Of a DNA stretch of 64,000 nucleotides, positions 36,941 to 48,564 are shown one piece after another. The notes under the pieces were generated by a model, which saw only the letters and a list, made by a program, of their open reading frames with translations, was not told where the DNA came from and ran no database searches. The position numbers were made by a program, and so were the translations under genes. Positions within the stretch are counted from its first letter, which is position 1. Every line of letters starts with the position of its first letter. Source of the DNA: Antedon mediterranea (taxonomy: Eukaryota; Echinodermata; Crinoidea; Comatulida; Antedonidae); NCBI RefSeq assembly GCF_964355755.1, contig NC_092680.1:6613001-6677000 (forward strand), given 5' to 3'.

Positions 36941-37119
36941 GTGGAACTCTAGCTTGGTGGTTAACATGATTGCCTTCCAATCAAGGTTCAGGGTTCAATC
37001 CTGACGTAGTACCAGGGTTCAATCCTGCCGTAGTACCGGGGTTGTTACTCCCTTTCAACTCCCCTCCTAAGCTAAAATGACTTAGTATAAATTATAAAGC
37101 AGTTTATCCATCTTGTATC
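36941..37119 (+). repeat. tRNA-like SINE, copy 2
   Basis: Same family as 465-671. It starts GTGGAACTCTAGCTTGGTGG, has a B box GGTTCAATCC, and ends CAGTTTATCCATC. The segment GGGTTCAATCCTG-CGTAGTACC is duplicated in tandem (around 36991 and 37015), giving two B boxes. Confidence 0.7.
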
Positions 37120-38100
37120 CCTGCTTTACATTACAGTTTCATAGTACATAACAATTTTATGTGAATAACGTTTTTAAATCTACTACTTTTGTACTATAGT
37201 AAACCCAAAAATAACAAATGCATGTAATGCCATTGTCATTGACAGTGGATTAGAGTGCCATTGTAAATAGTATATTTTATCAATCATTTCAAGATTGTTT
37301 GAAAATTCTAACTCGAAAATACATGTTGTGTGGTCATACTTCAGTAGTCGATCTGACACAATACTGAAAGCAGCCAATCATAGCAAAGCATGTTTAGCAG
37401 ATTGCATATATTTACCGTACAGATGAAGACATGTAGATACAGGTACGTTAGCAGCATGTACAATAGGATCTTGTTTGGAAAAAGAAAAGAAGAGACAAGT
37501 TTCTTTTATATTCAAGACTTTTGGAATCATTTCCAATTATCTAATTTAATCAGTTTAAGTAGTTTAATTATCGTTGTATTTAATACATTTTAATACTGTA
37601 ACAATTTTAATTTTTAATTTTTTTTTTTTTTATAATAATCTTTTAAAAGTAATTTCCATGGTTCTTCTACTTCAAACATAATTTTCACAAGGATAATAAA
37701 TATAGATGTAAAATATGTATGTATGTTTCTTATTTCAATATGGGGCAGCTTTTTCTAAATCATTTATTTCCTCATCTTTACCATTTTGGGCGGATTAGAC
37801 TTTTATATATATTTCTAATGCCTGTTAATGTTTATATTGATATATAAATCCAAAGCAATATTTCTGTACAAATTACAATGTTTTGGGTATCAGTGTCTAT
37901 TCCTTTGTGAATATGTGTGTGTTCAACTATTCTGCCACAGCTCATTGTGTCAGTTCGTATAATCTCATCACAAGATATATAAACTAAGAACTAAATACTG
38001 CACAGTATTAATAAAGATAAACAAAATGGATGAGAAAATAATGAAAACAGAACAGAGACAAAATATAAATTTTAAAAATGTGAAATGATAATTTGTGACA
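37120..38100. other. Intergenic region
   Basis: AT-rich, with a 14-T run near 37618. No gene or element recognised. Confidence 0.35.
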
Positions 38101-38101
38101 G

Positions 38102-38149
38102 AACAAGGCCGGGGTCATGTCGGACTTGATCGATGATAGTTTTCTGCAG
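38102..38149 (+). CDS. Candidate 48-nt internal exon, gene unknown
   Basis: A GC-richer block is bounded exactly by a tgtgacag acceptor and a CAG|gtatga donor and reads in phase 0 as NKAGVMSDLIDDSFLQ. If transcription starts here, the ATG at 38117 would give MSDLIDDSFLQ. The complementary strand is also open after a cctgcag acceptor (KTIIDQVRHDPGLVLSQ...), so the strand is uncertain. No partner exons were identified. Confidence 0.3.
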
Positions 38150-41100
38150 GTATGAAAAATATCAAGTTAACATTTTTCTGAAAAAAATAAACTATATATT
38201 ATAAATATCTTTAAATATGATATTCTAAGTATTGCTTTTAGACATACTGTGATGTGCTTTTATCAAAGATGTTCGGTTTGCCTGTCCGTCCATCTGTTAT
38301 TACCAGTATAACAAAGAATGTTACCTGTTGAATTTTGTTAACCAATTTGGAATTTAAATTACTTTAAAAAGCTTTTTCTTTAACTTAATTGAAATTGAAA
38401 GATTTTAATATTGTAAAATTGTGACCAAAAGATTTAAAAATTAACAATAGGTGATATGCAGTATACTGCAGATCTTAATTAACGAATGGAATAGGTTTAT
38501 AATTTACAAAAATGAATAAAATACCAAAATAAAAGCCTATTATGCCTAAATTTAAAGGAAATCTCTTTACCTGAACCTCTGCTAAAATTAATTTATTAAT
38601 TAATTTTTTAATTCTCGTTATCATTTGAATTGGCATTTTTTAGCAATTGGAAAGAATCAGTTTCCCTACTTATCAATTACATAATTAAAAATTATCAAAA
38701 ACTAAGTGGAAGTCATTACTTAGATCTTCAGTATAATTTCCAACATTTCCTTTCAACAGGAAGGAAGAGGTGTTGTCTCATACAGCATATGATATGCAAA
38801 TTAATTTCTAAAATTGAAACAAAGACTTGATAAATTTAATTAATTGCAGAAGAGCTCCTAATGGGACACCTTTAGGAGTGTCCTCTGAAAGGCTGTAGTT
38901 TTAAAACATGATTGCCTATAATTTGTATCATGAGAAAATGTCCCCTTAATTCAGGGATGTCCTGGATAGTGATGTCCTAAATGAGGGACACACAGAATTA
39001 GTATTATGCATTTATTTATTTATTTATTTATTTCTTCTTTCTTTAAAGATGTATTGTCCCTTTGACTAATTCCCAAAAAATAAAAAATAAAAGATTTCGA
39101 AAAAAGGTGGGTAATTTTGAAGTATCATAATAGTTATTAAATATCACCAAACATTTTTTGAAAAAAAAAAAATTTAACTGAAATACAGATGTTTTTTTGT
39201 TAAAAAAATAACTTTAACTTCCAGTCAAAGTTTTCAATCAAAACATATCCCATAATGAAACGCGCTTGTTTGGCTACTCTGTATGCATAATCATAAAACT
39301 TCCTCGCGATCTGTGTGAAAATACCTTCTTAACCGTGACGAGTTGTAAACAATCCTAATTTAGCATATGCATAATGCGTACTCATGGTTTGAAATCTTTG
39401 TTTACTTTCGCTCGTGACGATTTTCCAGATGAAATGTAATCAAACTAATTTACCTGTTAATTACGTAAACTTGTTGTTTTTGGCTAAAATTTTCGACTTA
39501 AAGTGAATAACTTTAATATTACTTTGATATGGCCACTTTAAATTTAGAATATTTTGACCTTCATTTTTTTGTGTTTCAATGGACAATACATCTTCAAACT
39601 GAAATACACTTTCAATACAAATGTACTGATTTCCAAAGTGGTTCAGTAAACATATTTACAACAAAAATAAAATATAAAAGAAAAACAAAAAGAAAGAAAA
39701 CAGATATAAAACTATTTACAATTGTGAAGGCAAAAAGGTTAATACATATATGTTTTCTATAGGTGAGGATTTAAAAGTTGCCAAAGACATATTATGCAGT
39801 TCTGATTTTATTTTATTTGGTACCCTACCAAGAACAGAGTGCTTAACAGAAATACTGAAAATCCAACAATATTGTTTTAAATCTTCACATAATAGTTATT
39901 CACTTTGACTGGTAAAAAAAGTTATTTACCTGAAAAAACTGTAAGTTAAAGCAAAAAAGTGTCAAATTGTCTGTCAGACAATGTGTTTTGGTTAAATTTA
40001 ACTGTATTATGTTGACTTTTTATAAGTGAAATCATTTTTTTTTTTACTTTCTAAAGAACTGGATAACTCTCATTAAAACTGCAAAACTAAAATTCTGATT
40101 TCATAAATATTTATTTTCATGATTTTGGGAGACAATACATTATTAGTTAGAAAAAAGAAATACAATTGTACAAACGAAATACAGAAAATCTATTTTTTAG
40201 AAAAATATACTGGTATGCTAATTATTGATTTTCTAATAAAAAATAAATTAAAATTGAAACCTTAATAAATCAATTTTAAAATGCAGCCAAATATCTTGAT
40301 TACTATTGCCTAACCTAATTATAGACACTCTTGTATTGATGCTCACATCTGCGCACTCATCCACTCACATGCATTAAACAGCCTATTGAAGCATCTCGGA
40401 CACGCAATCGAATCTTGTAATGCGTTACATAATCAATCTTTCAATCTGCAAAGATCATTTAGTTCCAGTAGGACGATCACCAAATCTAACCTGTTTATGT
40501 TGAGCTTACAGAAACGCTTGGTTCATTTTTCCATAACATACTTTTTTTCTCTCATACCAATGAGAAATTAATTTGTATCCACGTCAATAATAATAATAAC
40601 GCACAATTAAGCTTGTAACTATGGTAACTGGTAAGAGTATAATATACTCTTTAACTAGCTACTCTGGATGCTTGGTTATTGCAATATATTTCACCATGCC
40701 ATCAATAAATCATTTATATAATGTACACAGTGCTGTAGCATGTGTCTTATTTTGTTGTACAAATTTGCCACATAAACTTGGACTCTGTATGGTATATTTA
40801 TTCAAGGAAACAATCTATACACATATTGAATATGAACACTAGAGATAAGTAAATATTTATCAAGTAAGTGTTGAAGATATCCAATTTCTGTTTGCTGTTA
40901 AGCAGGTCATAAATGAGAAAAATTACACTTTTGAAGAATCGCTCAAGCATGACTATAATTACTTTTCAGTTGTCCTGAATGTAAATACCATATTTCATTT
41001 CTGAATGTTTTTTACATGAGAACCAGATTCTGATCCAAGTAATGATCTTTTTTAATATTAATATGATTTGTAGTTTGTACAGTGGCTCTACTTATGGCTT

Positions 41101-41399
41101 TACTGTTAAAATAATATCATTTGTTTTGTCCTTTACAAAGGATAATTATGATAAGATATCTGTCATCTGTGCCATGGTTCCTCATGCAGAGATCTGGTCC
41201 TTAACTTTATTTTAACTTGATTACACACTACTTACAAAAGGAAATCCTTTCATAATATCTGAGTTTGATATCTTTGTTTAAGAACCTGTTTTGTATTGAA
41301 TAAAAAATTAATTACAAAGATAACAAAGAATTATATTAATTAAAAAGGATCAAGGTAATTGATTAAATTTACAATCAAATATATTATATTCTAGTTTAC
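38150..41399. other. Intergenic or intronic region
   Basis: AT-rich. It contains a cluster of GGGACAC/TGTCC words at 38868-38993 that looks like a decayed dispersed repeat, a (TTTA)7 microsatellite at 39008-39037, and a GC-richer stretch at 39240-39430. A 52-codon ORF at 39750-39908 (MFSIGEDLKVAKDILC...) is the only coding-like piece and is weak. Confidence 0.35.
39750..39908 (+). CDS. Weak small ORF or exon (52 aa)
   Basis: The frame reads MFSIGEDLKVAKDILCSSDF and ends SSHNSYSL-stop. A splice-acceptor-like tttctatag lies at its start, so it could be a terminal exon beginning in phase 2. There is no family resemblance, and the length is compatible with chance. Confidence 0.15.
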   Translation: MFSIGEDLKVAKDILCSSDFILFGTLPRTECLTEILKIQQYCFKSSHNSYSL

Positions 41400-43400
41400 T
41401 ATATATCATATTTATACACTAATATTAGCAACTGTTTATAATGTAAATCAGAAGCCAGACATTTTTATTATTGACTAATTCAACCAATGCCAAGATGTAA
41501 CTCCACTCTTTAGCAGAAGCCCTGCATGGATAGTAAAAGACAAAGAATAGAGAAAACAAAAACACACTGCATTGAAAAGTCACATGATAGAAACACCTTT
41601 GTCAGGACAAATAGCCTATTGAAAACCAGCTTAATTACAGTGAGTATTGATAGCTAGCCGATTATGCACAGCCTACTGACTGAATATTGAAAGTGCGCCA
41701 AACCGTGTCCTTCATATTTAGCAATAACCTGAGAAAACCTATTACCAACAGTTGCTTCCAAATAGCAAACAAAGACAGGAGTTTGTTGGAAACCAGCCCG
41801 AGGCATTAATAATAACTAAGCTTCGGCCAAGGATTTTAGTAAAAGTCTCTTATAAACCCCAAATTTAAAATAAATAATACACTTTATGGCTTTTTATTGT
41901 TCTATTCAGTTTCTGAAATCTCAATTAAGTCGTCGTAAGTAATGTGCATAGTCTTTCAGCCTGATTTACAATTGGCTGGAGCCTGTTGGAGAGGGAGGGG
42001 CAATGAATCATTCATCGCCGTTTCAAGCTTCAATTATAATATTACAATTTGGGCTTTAGATAAAACAGGAAAAAAATCTACCCTTGCGGATAAAATATGC
42101 TCATTGATGCATTATACCTTGAAGGTAAAGTTTATCACAGAAGTTGGCATATTTAATCAAACGGCAGTACATTTGCTTTGAATACGGTTAATTAATCAGC
42201 AGTCTTCTCAATATGCCTATGACTGATTCACCTTACAGTTGGATGAATTTCCTCACACAAATACCAGCTAAATTTACATAATATTAATATGAAAAGAAAT
42301 TAAATGTAAAAAAAAATACTTCAAAATACAGAGGGCTATAAATATTTAATATTTCGGCACATATTGAGGATAACTCAAGATTTTAATAAGCTTTACTAGT
42401 GATGTCACCAGTAAATCGATTATTCTGAAAATCAATGGCCTGTTAAGGCGTGCATAGTCTGTTGGATGTAACTTGAAAATGCAGATGTTGTCATGCAATT
42501 ACAAAGCAAAACTAGGTAAATCCTTTGTAAGCATTTTGACAATGAATTAAAAAAACAAACATTTTATCAAATAAAGTTTTTTTTTTCCAAAATGAATGGA
42601 TATCTGCAAAAATTAAAATGATATGATACAGTAGCCTATATTTCTTTTATTTGACTTTCTGTGGATATAAACACAAATTCACAAGGGCTTAAAAGCGTTG
42701 AAGCATAACGTTTTGACAAATGTAAACACACAAACAAGCATATCCTGAAATAGATAAAATGTCATTGCATTCTAGGCCTACCTGAGATGTTGAATGTCAG
42801 CCTATGGATGTGGCTATTGCTAAGATTTTGTTTGACATTCTTTTGAAAGGGACACAAAAAAAGAAGAATGCAAAAACAAAACAAGAAGTAAATAAAGTGG
42901 TTTTGTAGAGAGTTTTGGCTAACCGTCCTCACATAAAGTTTGCGTTGTCTTTAAATCAATTGAGTAAATTTGGGCCATTCTATCTGCATAAACAAGCATC
43001 AAGAAATAAATGCTGTCGTATTTTAATTATAACTTGAAAATACAATCTGAAGCAATCATTTATCTCTGTACAAGGTTAGACCCTGGAGATTAATTTGGTT
43101 GAGACGAAGCTATCGCATTATAATTTTAAAACGCCCTCATTGCCCTTCTAGTTTACAAATTAACATCGTTGTAATGGTTAGTAACTAATACCAAAATTGT
43201 GAGTAGATTCTATCTTATCATCGTGTCTCTTAACAGAATGAGAAATCTACTAAAGGCCATCATTATTAAATGTGGGTAATAGATTCTGATTACGATAAGT
43301 TAGTTTTAATTGCTCATTTGCATATATCAAGATTATAGAACAAGTACCAGACCTAATTAACCCCTCAACATATGGTGCATTTTAGTATTTGTAAAATTAC
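41400..43400. other. Non-repetitive region, possible conserved noncoding DNA
   Basis: Longer stretches of normal complexity and fewer homopolymers occur at 41640-42180 and 42890-43350. The latter holds several homeobox-type TAAT words and an octamer-like ATTTGCATA at 43316. The ORF at 41942-42181 has no support. Comparison with related genomes would be needed to call this regulatory. Confidence 0.3.
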
Positions 43401-44440
43401 AATCATAATATTTGTGTAACATTTTAAAAAGTATTAAATGGGTATACAAACAGTATAAATATATATTGTTTAAAGGTATAAATATAAAAATAGCCCATTA
43501 ATGGCGTAGATGTCTTCAGTTTTGTTTTTCTCATGTTTTAATCAATTCTTTTGAAATGCACGTGTATTTAAACTTAAACTAAATTTCTGGGGGCCAATTG
43601 AAAAGTAGATTTTTGACATATTTTCTGGAAAACTAAATTTAAAATGTTCCCATTTTATTAAAAATGTGTTTTTTTTTTGCAATTAAATTATGAATAAAAA
43701 ATAAATGTAATTGCAAATTGAAATCAATCAGACAGTCAGAGTAAAATTTCACCAACACTTATGCAATCACAACAATGTGCTTCAAATTGTTCACAACTCT
43801 AACGACCTCCACGTAAAGAACTACTGAGGGCTCTTCACCAAAGCCGCTACAGGCTCTCGAGTCAAAGCATGCACACCAGAGCCTTGACAGGACTTCAAGA
43901 GCGTGGTTTTGAGGACACTTTTGGAAAATCTCAAGCCTATCAAATCAGATTATGTATCTATTCACAGTGAGCTATCAACATAGTCATAAGAGCCTTCGCT
44001 GCCTGATATATAAGAGTGGTCATGTGATGAATTAATGTGGTTTAACCAATGTGTTTTATTAATGTATGTAACATGCTCTGTGGGAACAGACTTTTTAAAG
44101 GGCCTCTTGGGTAGTAAATAGTTCTCTTAACAGTAATCTTTCTTAATGGATTTTGAAAAATCAAAATTACTTATTACTGTTAGCTGAGATTGTGTCATCT
44201 TTAATTCTAGATAAAAATGTTATATATTACATTACAAATCATATGAATAAATGTCTGACTCTGAGACAGGTAATATTGATGTTGTCACTATGTTAAAATT
44301 CTTAATAAATCATTAATGGATTATAAAAATAAAATCATATTCACATTACTTATTTCATCTCCATGTAAGCCTACAGGAAAATATTTTACAACTTTCTTAT
44401 GTGGGGGTCATACACCACTCACATTTACCTTACAGGAGGC
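43400..44440. other. Intergenic region
   Basis: A GC-richer patch lies at 43795-44000; no frame or repeat was identified. Confidence 0.3.
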
Positions 44441-44443
44441 TAA

Positions 44444-44496
44444 AGCTCTGTCTACACTATCAAACTTTATACTACTTTGATAGTGTAGACAGAGCT
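44444..44496. mobile_element. MITE, AGCTCTGTCTACACTATC family, copy 2 (53 bp, ends only)
   Basis: The two TIRs, AAGCTCTGTCTACACTATCA and its complement, are separated by only about ten bases, giving a near-perfect hairpin. It is an internally deleted relative of 17305-17461. Confidence 0.75.
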
Positions 44497-44759
44497 AAAC
44501 AGAAAGGAATCACCGTTGTGATTATCATCTTTAAAAAAAGTATGTGAAACACAGTAGTATAATATTCAAGGGAAAACCTTACATAATTAAGTGCGTTTGG
44601 TCAACACAGGAACTGAAGCTTTAAGAAATGTTGTGAAAATTATAAATGGTCTGATATTGCCAGCCTGTCCAAATTACAAAGAAACAAAACATTTAAATCG
44701 GTTTTTTTCTCTGATTTGTAAATGAGTACGGTATATGTTTTTTTTGTATAGAACTAATG

Positions 44760-45176
44760 TTTGTACTAAACAAGCTACAAAACCTCTTTTTGCATGAAAA
44801 ATGGTTACCAGTAGTTGAGGTCGTATTATGCATTATTTGACGACATAAAGGATTCTACAACACAATGATGTAAGTGTCTAAAGCTATAGTATTAAGATTA
44901 ATTCCTAGCTTTAACTCCACATCAAATGAGAAACCTAGAACATAATTAAGTGTAGCATTGTGTTTGAAATCCTATTTAATCACAAATAAAGCAAAATCAA
45001 TGACGCAGCTTAGTAGACAATTGAACGTATGTTGTACGTCAATATTACAGTACAGACCATTACATAGAAAACTGGGGATCTTGATCATTTAAATGCCATC
45101 TCTATTTACTGTTTAAATTTAAATTCAGTCTGTTTTTAACAAAAAAGTGTTTGTTTTGTAGCTTGTTTAGTACAAA
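44760..45176. mobile_element. TIR element with 24-bp perfect ends (417 bp)
   Basis: The left end at 44760-44783 starts TTTGTACTAAACAAGCTAC; the reverse complement of all 24 bases is at 45153-45176. The interior is non-coding. The superfamily is unknown, as no clear target duplication was seen. Confidence 0.6.
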
Positions 45177-45414
45177 AAACAGCAAAAAAACATTTTGAAA
45201 CAATATCATTCTGGTGAGCCTAGAATTTCTTTAGCAATTTTCTCATGTAAAACATTAAGGCCCATATTTTTTTTTTTTTTTTGTGTAATAATGAAACAGT
45301 TGTAAGTTAATAGCATAAATAATACTATTAACTCACATCTCTTGCTTTACCATTACATTTCAGCAATAAATAACTACCTAGGTTATGAATATATATTTTT
45401 CGCCGAGAAGGTTC

Positions 45415-46130
45415 CGGTTTTGAGTCTCGGTTGGGGTGACTTTTTCTCATTCTTACAGATTTCCTCATCTTTATCGTTTCAAATTAATTAATTAAATTTC
45501 AGTATATCACCGGGTGGTTTAGAATTTATTTTGTGCCTGTGATGTTTATATATAAACATCATACATATATATATATAATGGTTAGGACATCTGCATATCA
45601 AGCAGGCGGTCCGAGTTCGAGTCTCGGTTGGGGCGACTTTTTCTCATTCTCACAGATTTCCTCATCTTTATCATTTAAAATTAATTAATTAAATTTCAGT
45701 ATATCACCAGGCGGTTTAGAATTACTGTTCTTTGCCTGATTTGTTTATAATATATTTAAAAGTATCTCTTCGGAGATCCCGCCTTGTGAATAAAAATACT
45801 GAAAGATGAGGGTGTATCAAATTGATCTTTGGTGGGAGTGCATAAAACTGAGGACTAGTGCTGTTCCGCCGTACCACGCCGAGAGTGTTAAAGAGTCGCT
45901 ATCCAATTGAGTTTGAACAATACCATGAAAGCCCCAGTGGTCTAATGGTTAGGACAGCTGCATATCAAGCAGACGGTACAAGTTCGATTCTCGGTTTGGG
46001 CGACTTTTTCTCATTCTCAGATTTCCTCATCTTTATCGTTTAAAATTAATTAATTAAATTTTAGTATATCACCGGGCGGTTTAGAATTAATGTTCCTTGC
46101 CTGATTTGTTTAATATATCTACAAAGATAG
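45415..46130 (+). repeat. Three direct repeats of a tRNA-Asp-like unit with conserved 3' tail
   Basis: Units end at about 45550, 45770 and 46125. Each shows the T-arm (GAGTCTCGGTTGGGGYGAC or variant), a TTTTT run, TCTCATTCT..CAGATTTCCTC and an ATTAATTAATTAAATTT-containing tail up to CGGTTTAGAATT. Unit 1 keeps only the 3' half, unit 2 lacks the 5' acceptor strand, and unit 3 is complete. It may be a tRNA-derived SINE family amplified locally. Confidence 0.65.
45931..46002 (+). tRNA. tRNA-like sequence, anticodon ATC (Asp), probably a pseudogene
   Basis: Seventy-two bases begin GCCCCAGTGGTCTAATGGTT (A box GGTCTAATGG), with anticodon loop ATATCAA closed by CTGC/GCAG, and T-loop TTCGATT (B box). 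The anticodon at loop positions 34-36 is ATC. The acceptor stem has one mismatch and the T stem is mismatched at its base, so folding is imperfect. A TTTTT pol III stop follows. The partial unit at 45578-45636 has a perfect T stem but no 5' acceptor strand. Confidence 0.45.
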
Positions 46131-47077
46131 ACAATGTATAAAAATAAGTCACTGGATGAAGTACCAGAGAAGATTTAAAATTGAATTGTGCAGGCCTATT
46201 GGTATACTGTACTCTAATGTTTTATTCATGGAATAAGGCAATTAAATAATAGCATGATAAACACTTTACAATATGCATCCACAACAAAGATGGACAAATT
46301 AAGCCAAGACTAATAGATACAAAAAAAAAATGACTCAAGGGTCAATTGTACTTTGACAGTTCTAAACAATTCTTAACCACAAGGTGTAACCATGGAGGTA
46401 TTTATAATACTTTTATGGTGTAACACCCTACTGACTATTAACTATTTTACAATAAAGATTTCAAGTCTATTATGATAACCACACAATTGAGAGGCAATAT
46501 TTAATTACATAGAAACGCAAACAATAGATCTATTGTCTGGTGTCCAGGATATTATTACACAATCGATACTCGCCTTCCCGGCGCTAAGACCTTAATTGCT
46601 TGAAGTTCACAACATTTTTAATACTATTTTCTGTTGACAAGTTTGTTAAGCCTCTGTAAATACGAACAGAAAACAAATTCCTCTTTCAATACTTTTAAAG
46701 CACTTGAACAGACAAAGCTATTGTCACTGGTTTAGGATAAAAGTCTACGAGTACACTTTGTAGCTACTGATCATTTAAAGCTATTCATAACCACAAAAAA
46801 ATACCTACGATTAATCATGTTTTATTGTTTATTTTGTAGTGTGAGAAAATTATACAAGGCTATGATGATTGATTTTGATTTAATAAATATATATATTTTT
46901 TGCCTGGCTAAAGACAAACAAAGAAATGTAATAAAAATTACTGTACACTATATATAAATGTGTATGTACAGTATACTGTACATACAAATTTACTTATTTT
47001 TTATAAAGATGAATTTCTTGTATTTTTATATAAACTAGTACATAACCGAAACTGTTATTAGTCACACAAGTCACAAA
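46131..47077. other. Intergenic region
   Basis: AT-rich. It contains a perfect 24-bp palindrome at 46962-46985 (GTATGTACAGTA and its complement). No gene seen. Confidence 0.35.
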
Positions 47078-47330
47078 TCAGTTTATTTGATCCAAAAGAA
47101 AAAAAAAATACAAAGCAAAAAATATACAAAAGGACCAGGGAGACTTCCATTAAGGCCAAAAGCCGCATGCATGGAAGCCACCCGAACATTTTAAATAATA
47201 TATAATTCTCATGTATATAATATAATTAAAAAATTAACAAATCATAACATTAACAAAATCATATCAGAACAGCTACAACCCATCTCTATTACATATATAA
47301 CAATTTTGGATATAACATACATCATCATAT
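47078..47330 (-). mobile_element. Retroelement 3' end (minus strand)
   Basis: Minus-strand sequence reads like the 3' end of a non-LTR element: a decayed frame (...FKMFGWLPCMRLLALMEV...) and a terminal ATCAAATAAACTGATTTG. Truncated; the RT core is absent. Identification is by layout only. Confidence 0.4.
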
Positions 47331-47349
47331 TCTGAAATAAAATTGGTTA

Positions 47350-48564
47350 TCCGCACTTGGCGGATAACCCCTTGTTATTGTCAGGATCTTTTTTTTTTTC
47401 TTTTTTTTTTTCTTTTTTTTCTATTTTCTTCTTTCTTTCCAAGAATTTTGTTGCACGCATATCTCTAATTCTGGCTAACATAAGATTGTAAAACTTTGTC
47501 ATAAGATTGACCTATATCTGTAGATGTGCAAGAAATTTTGATTTTTGATTTTCGAGTCGCGCAGCGTAAGTTACGCGCGATTTTATGAATTTCAATGATT
47601 GATCATAGATTAAAAACCAAAAGTCATTTTGTATTGAAACTTGGTGAACATTTAAGTCATATCAAGCGCAAACTTTCTATGGATTAAAAATGGCAGGTTG
47701 CGTAAAAAGGTACGCGCGCACGCGCGTTTAAAATTTAAAAATGCGAAAATTCAACTTCTAATCAACTTTCTACGCGTTTCATGTCATTTTGGGCATTTCA
47801 AAAATTCCCACGCGTGCGCAATTTTTTTACGCGCGCGTGCGCCCGTAGCTCAAAAACAATTTTTTTTTGCTTGATTTTTGTTTTTCCAGCCTTTTCTAGT
47901 AATTTTACCAATTTTTATACAATTTCGACTTAATATCACGTCATACGAGCACGTAGAAATTGGCAATTTGCGCGCATTTTTGAAAAAAAAGTTCAGAAAT
48001 TCGTCAAAATTATGCCTTTTTTTAAACAGTCATAAATTCTAAACTACGTGGTGAACTTTTTTATAATTACATATTCTGGTAGTAGATGAGTTCCAGATAT
48101 CAAATCATGCATCAATATGGCTAACCGGACATTTTGACGTCATCATATGGCCACTCGAATATAAAATATAGGATTTTTGTCTCTTTCCTCGTAGCTCGTC
48201 ACATTTAATATAGCGCATCTCCACTTATTTGTATTCCATTTCCCCCCATTTTTTTTATGTTGTCTAGGTCTATCAATTATCTTTCGCAAGATTCACCATT
48301 TTAAAAATTGTGATGACGTCATCATGTTCAAAAGCGTCAATAACTTTGGTCACTTATTTTCACCTATTCTGCACTGTATGTAGTACGTATACAGTATATA
48401 GTGTATACCGTATATACTCAGACGTGACGAAAAATAAAGAGCACGCTGAAATTGTTTCAATTACTTAATCGTTTTTCTGCACGCAATATTCTAACGTATG
48501 ACGTGCACGTGGCTTTTGCCCTGCGGATAACCTAACTCGTCCGTAGTGACGAGTTCAAATCTAG
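47350..48564 (+). mobile_element. Helitron-like nonautonomous element (~1.2 kb)
   Basis: The right end has a perfect 8-bp-stem hairpin (48534-48541 with 48548-48555, loop CGTAGT), five bases, then CTAG followed by T. This is the Helitron 3' end layout. The left end TCCGCACTTGGCGGATAACC, after an A, has its own hairpin, and GCGGATAACCTAA recurs just before the right hairpin. The interior has pyrimidine runs and CG-rich alternating tracts. No Rep or helicase is present. Confidence 0.5.

Noticed and set aside
39008-39037. (TTTA)n run as a structured array
   Set aside because: Plain microsatellite. No CRISPR-like spacer-repeat pattern was seen anywhere, as expected for an animal genome.
41942-42181. 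79-codon plus-strand ORF
   Set aside because: No splice context, no family resemblance, and composition changes midway; more likely noncoding DNA of normal complexity.
45578-45636. Functional tRNA gene at unit 2
   Set aside because: The 5' strand of the acceptor stem is replaced by an AT microsatellite, so no cloverleaf can form.
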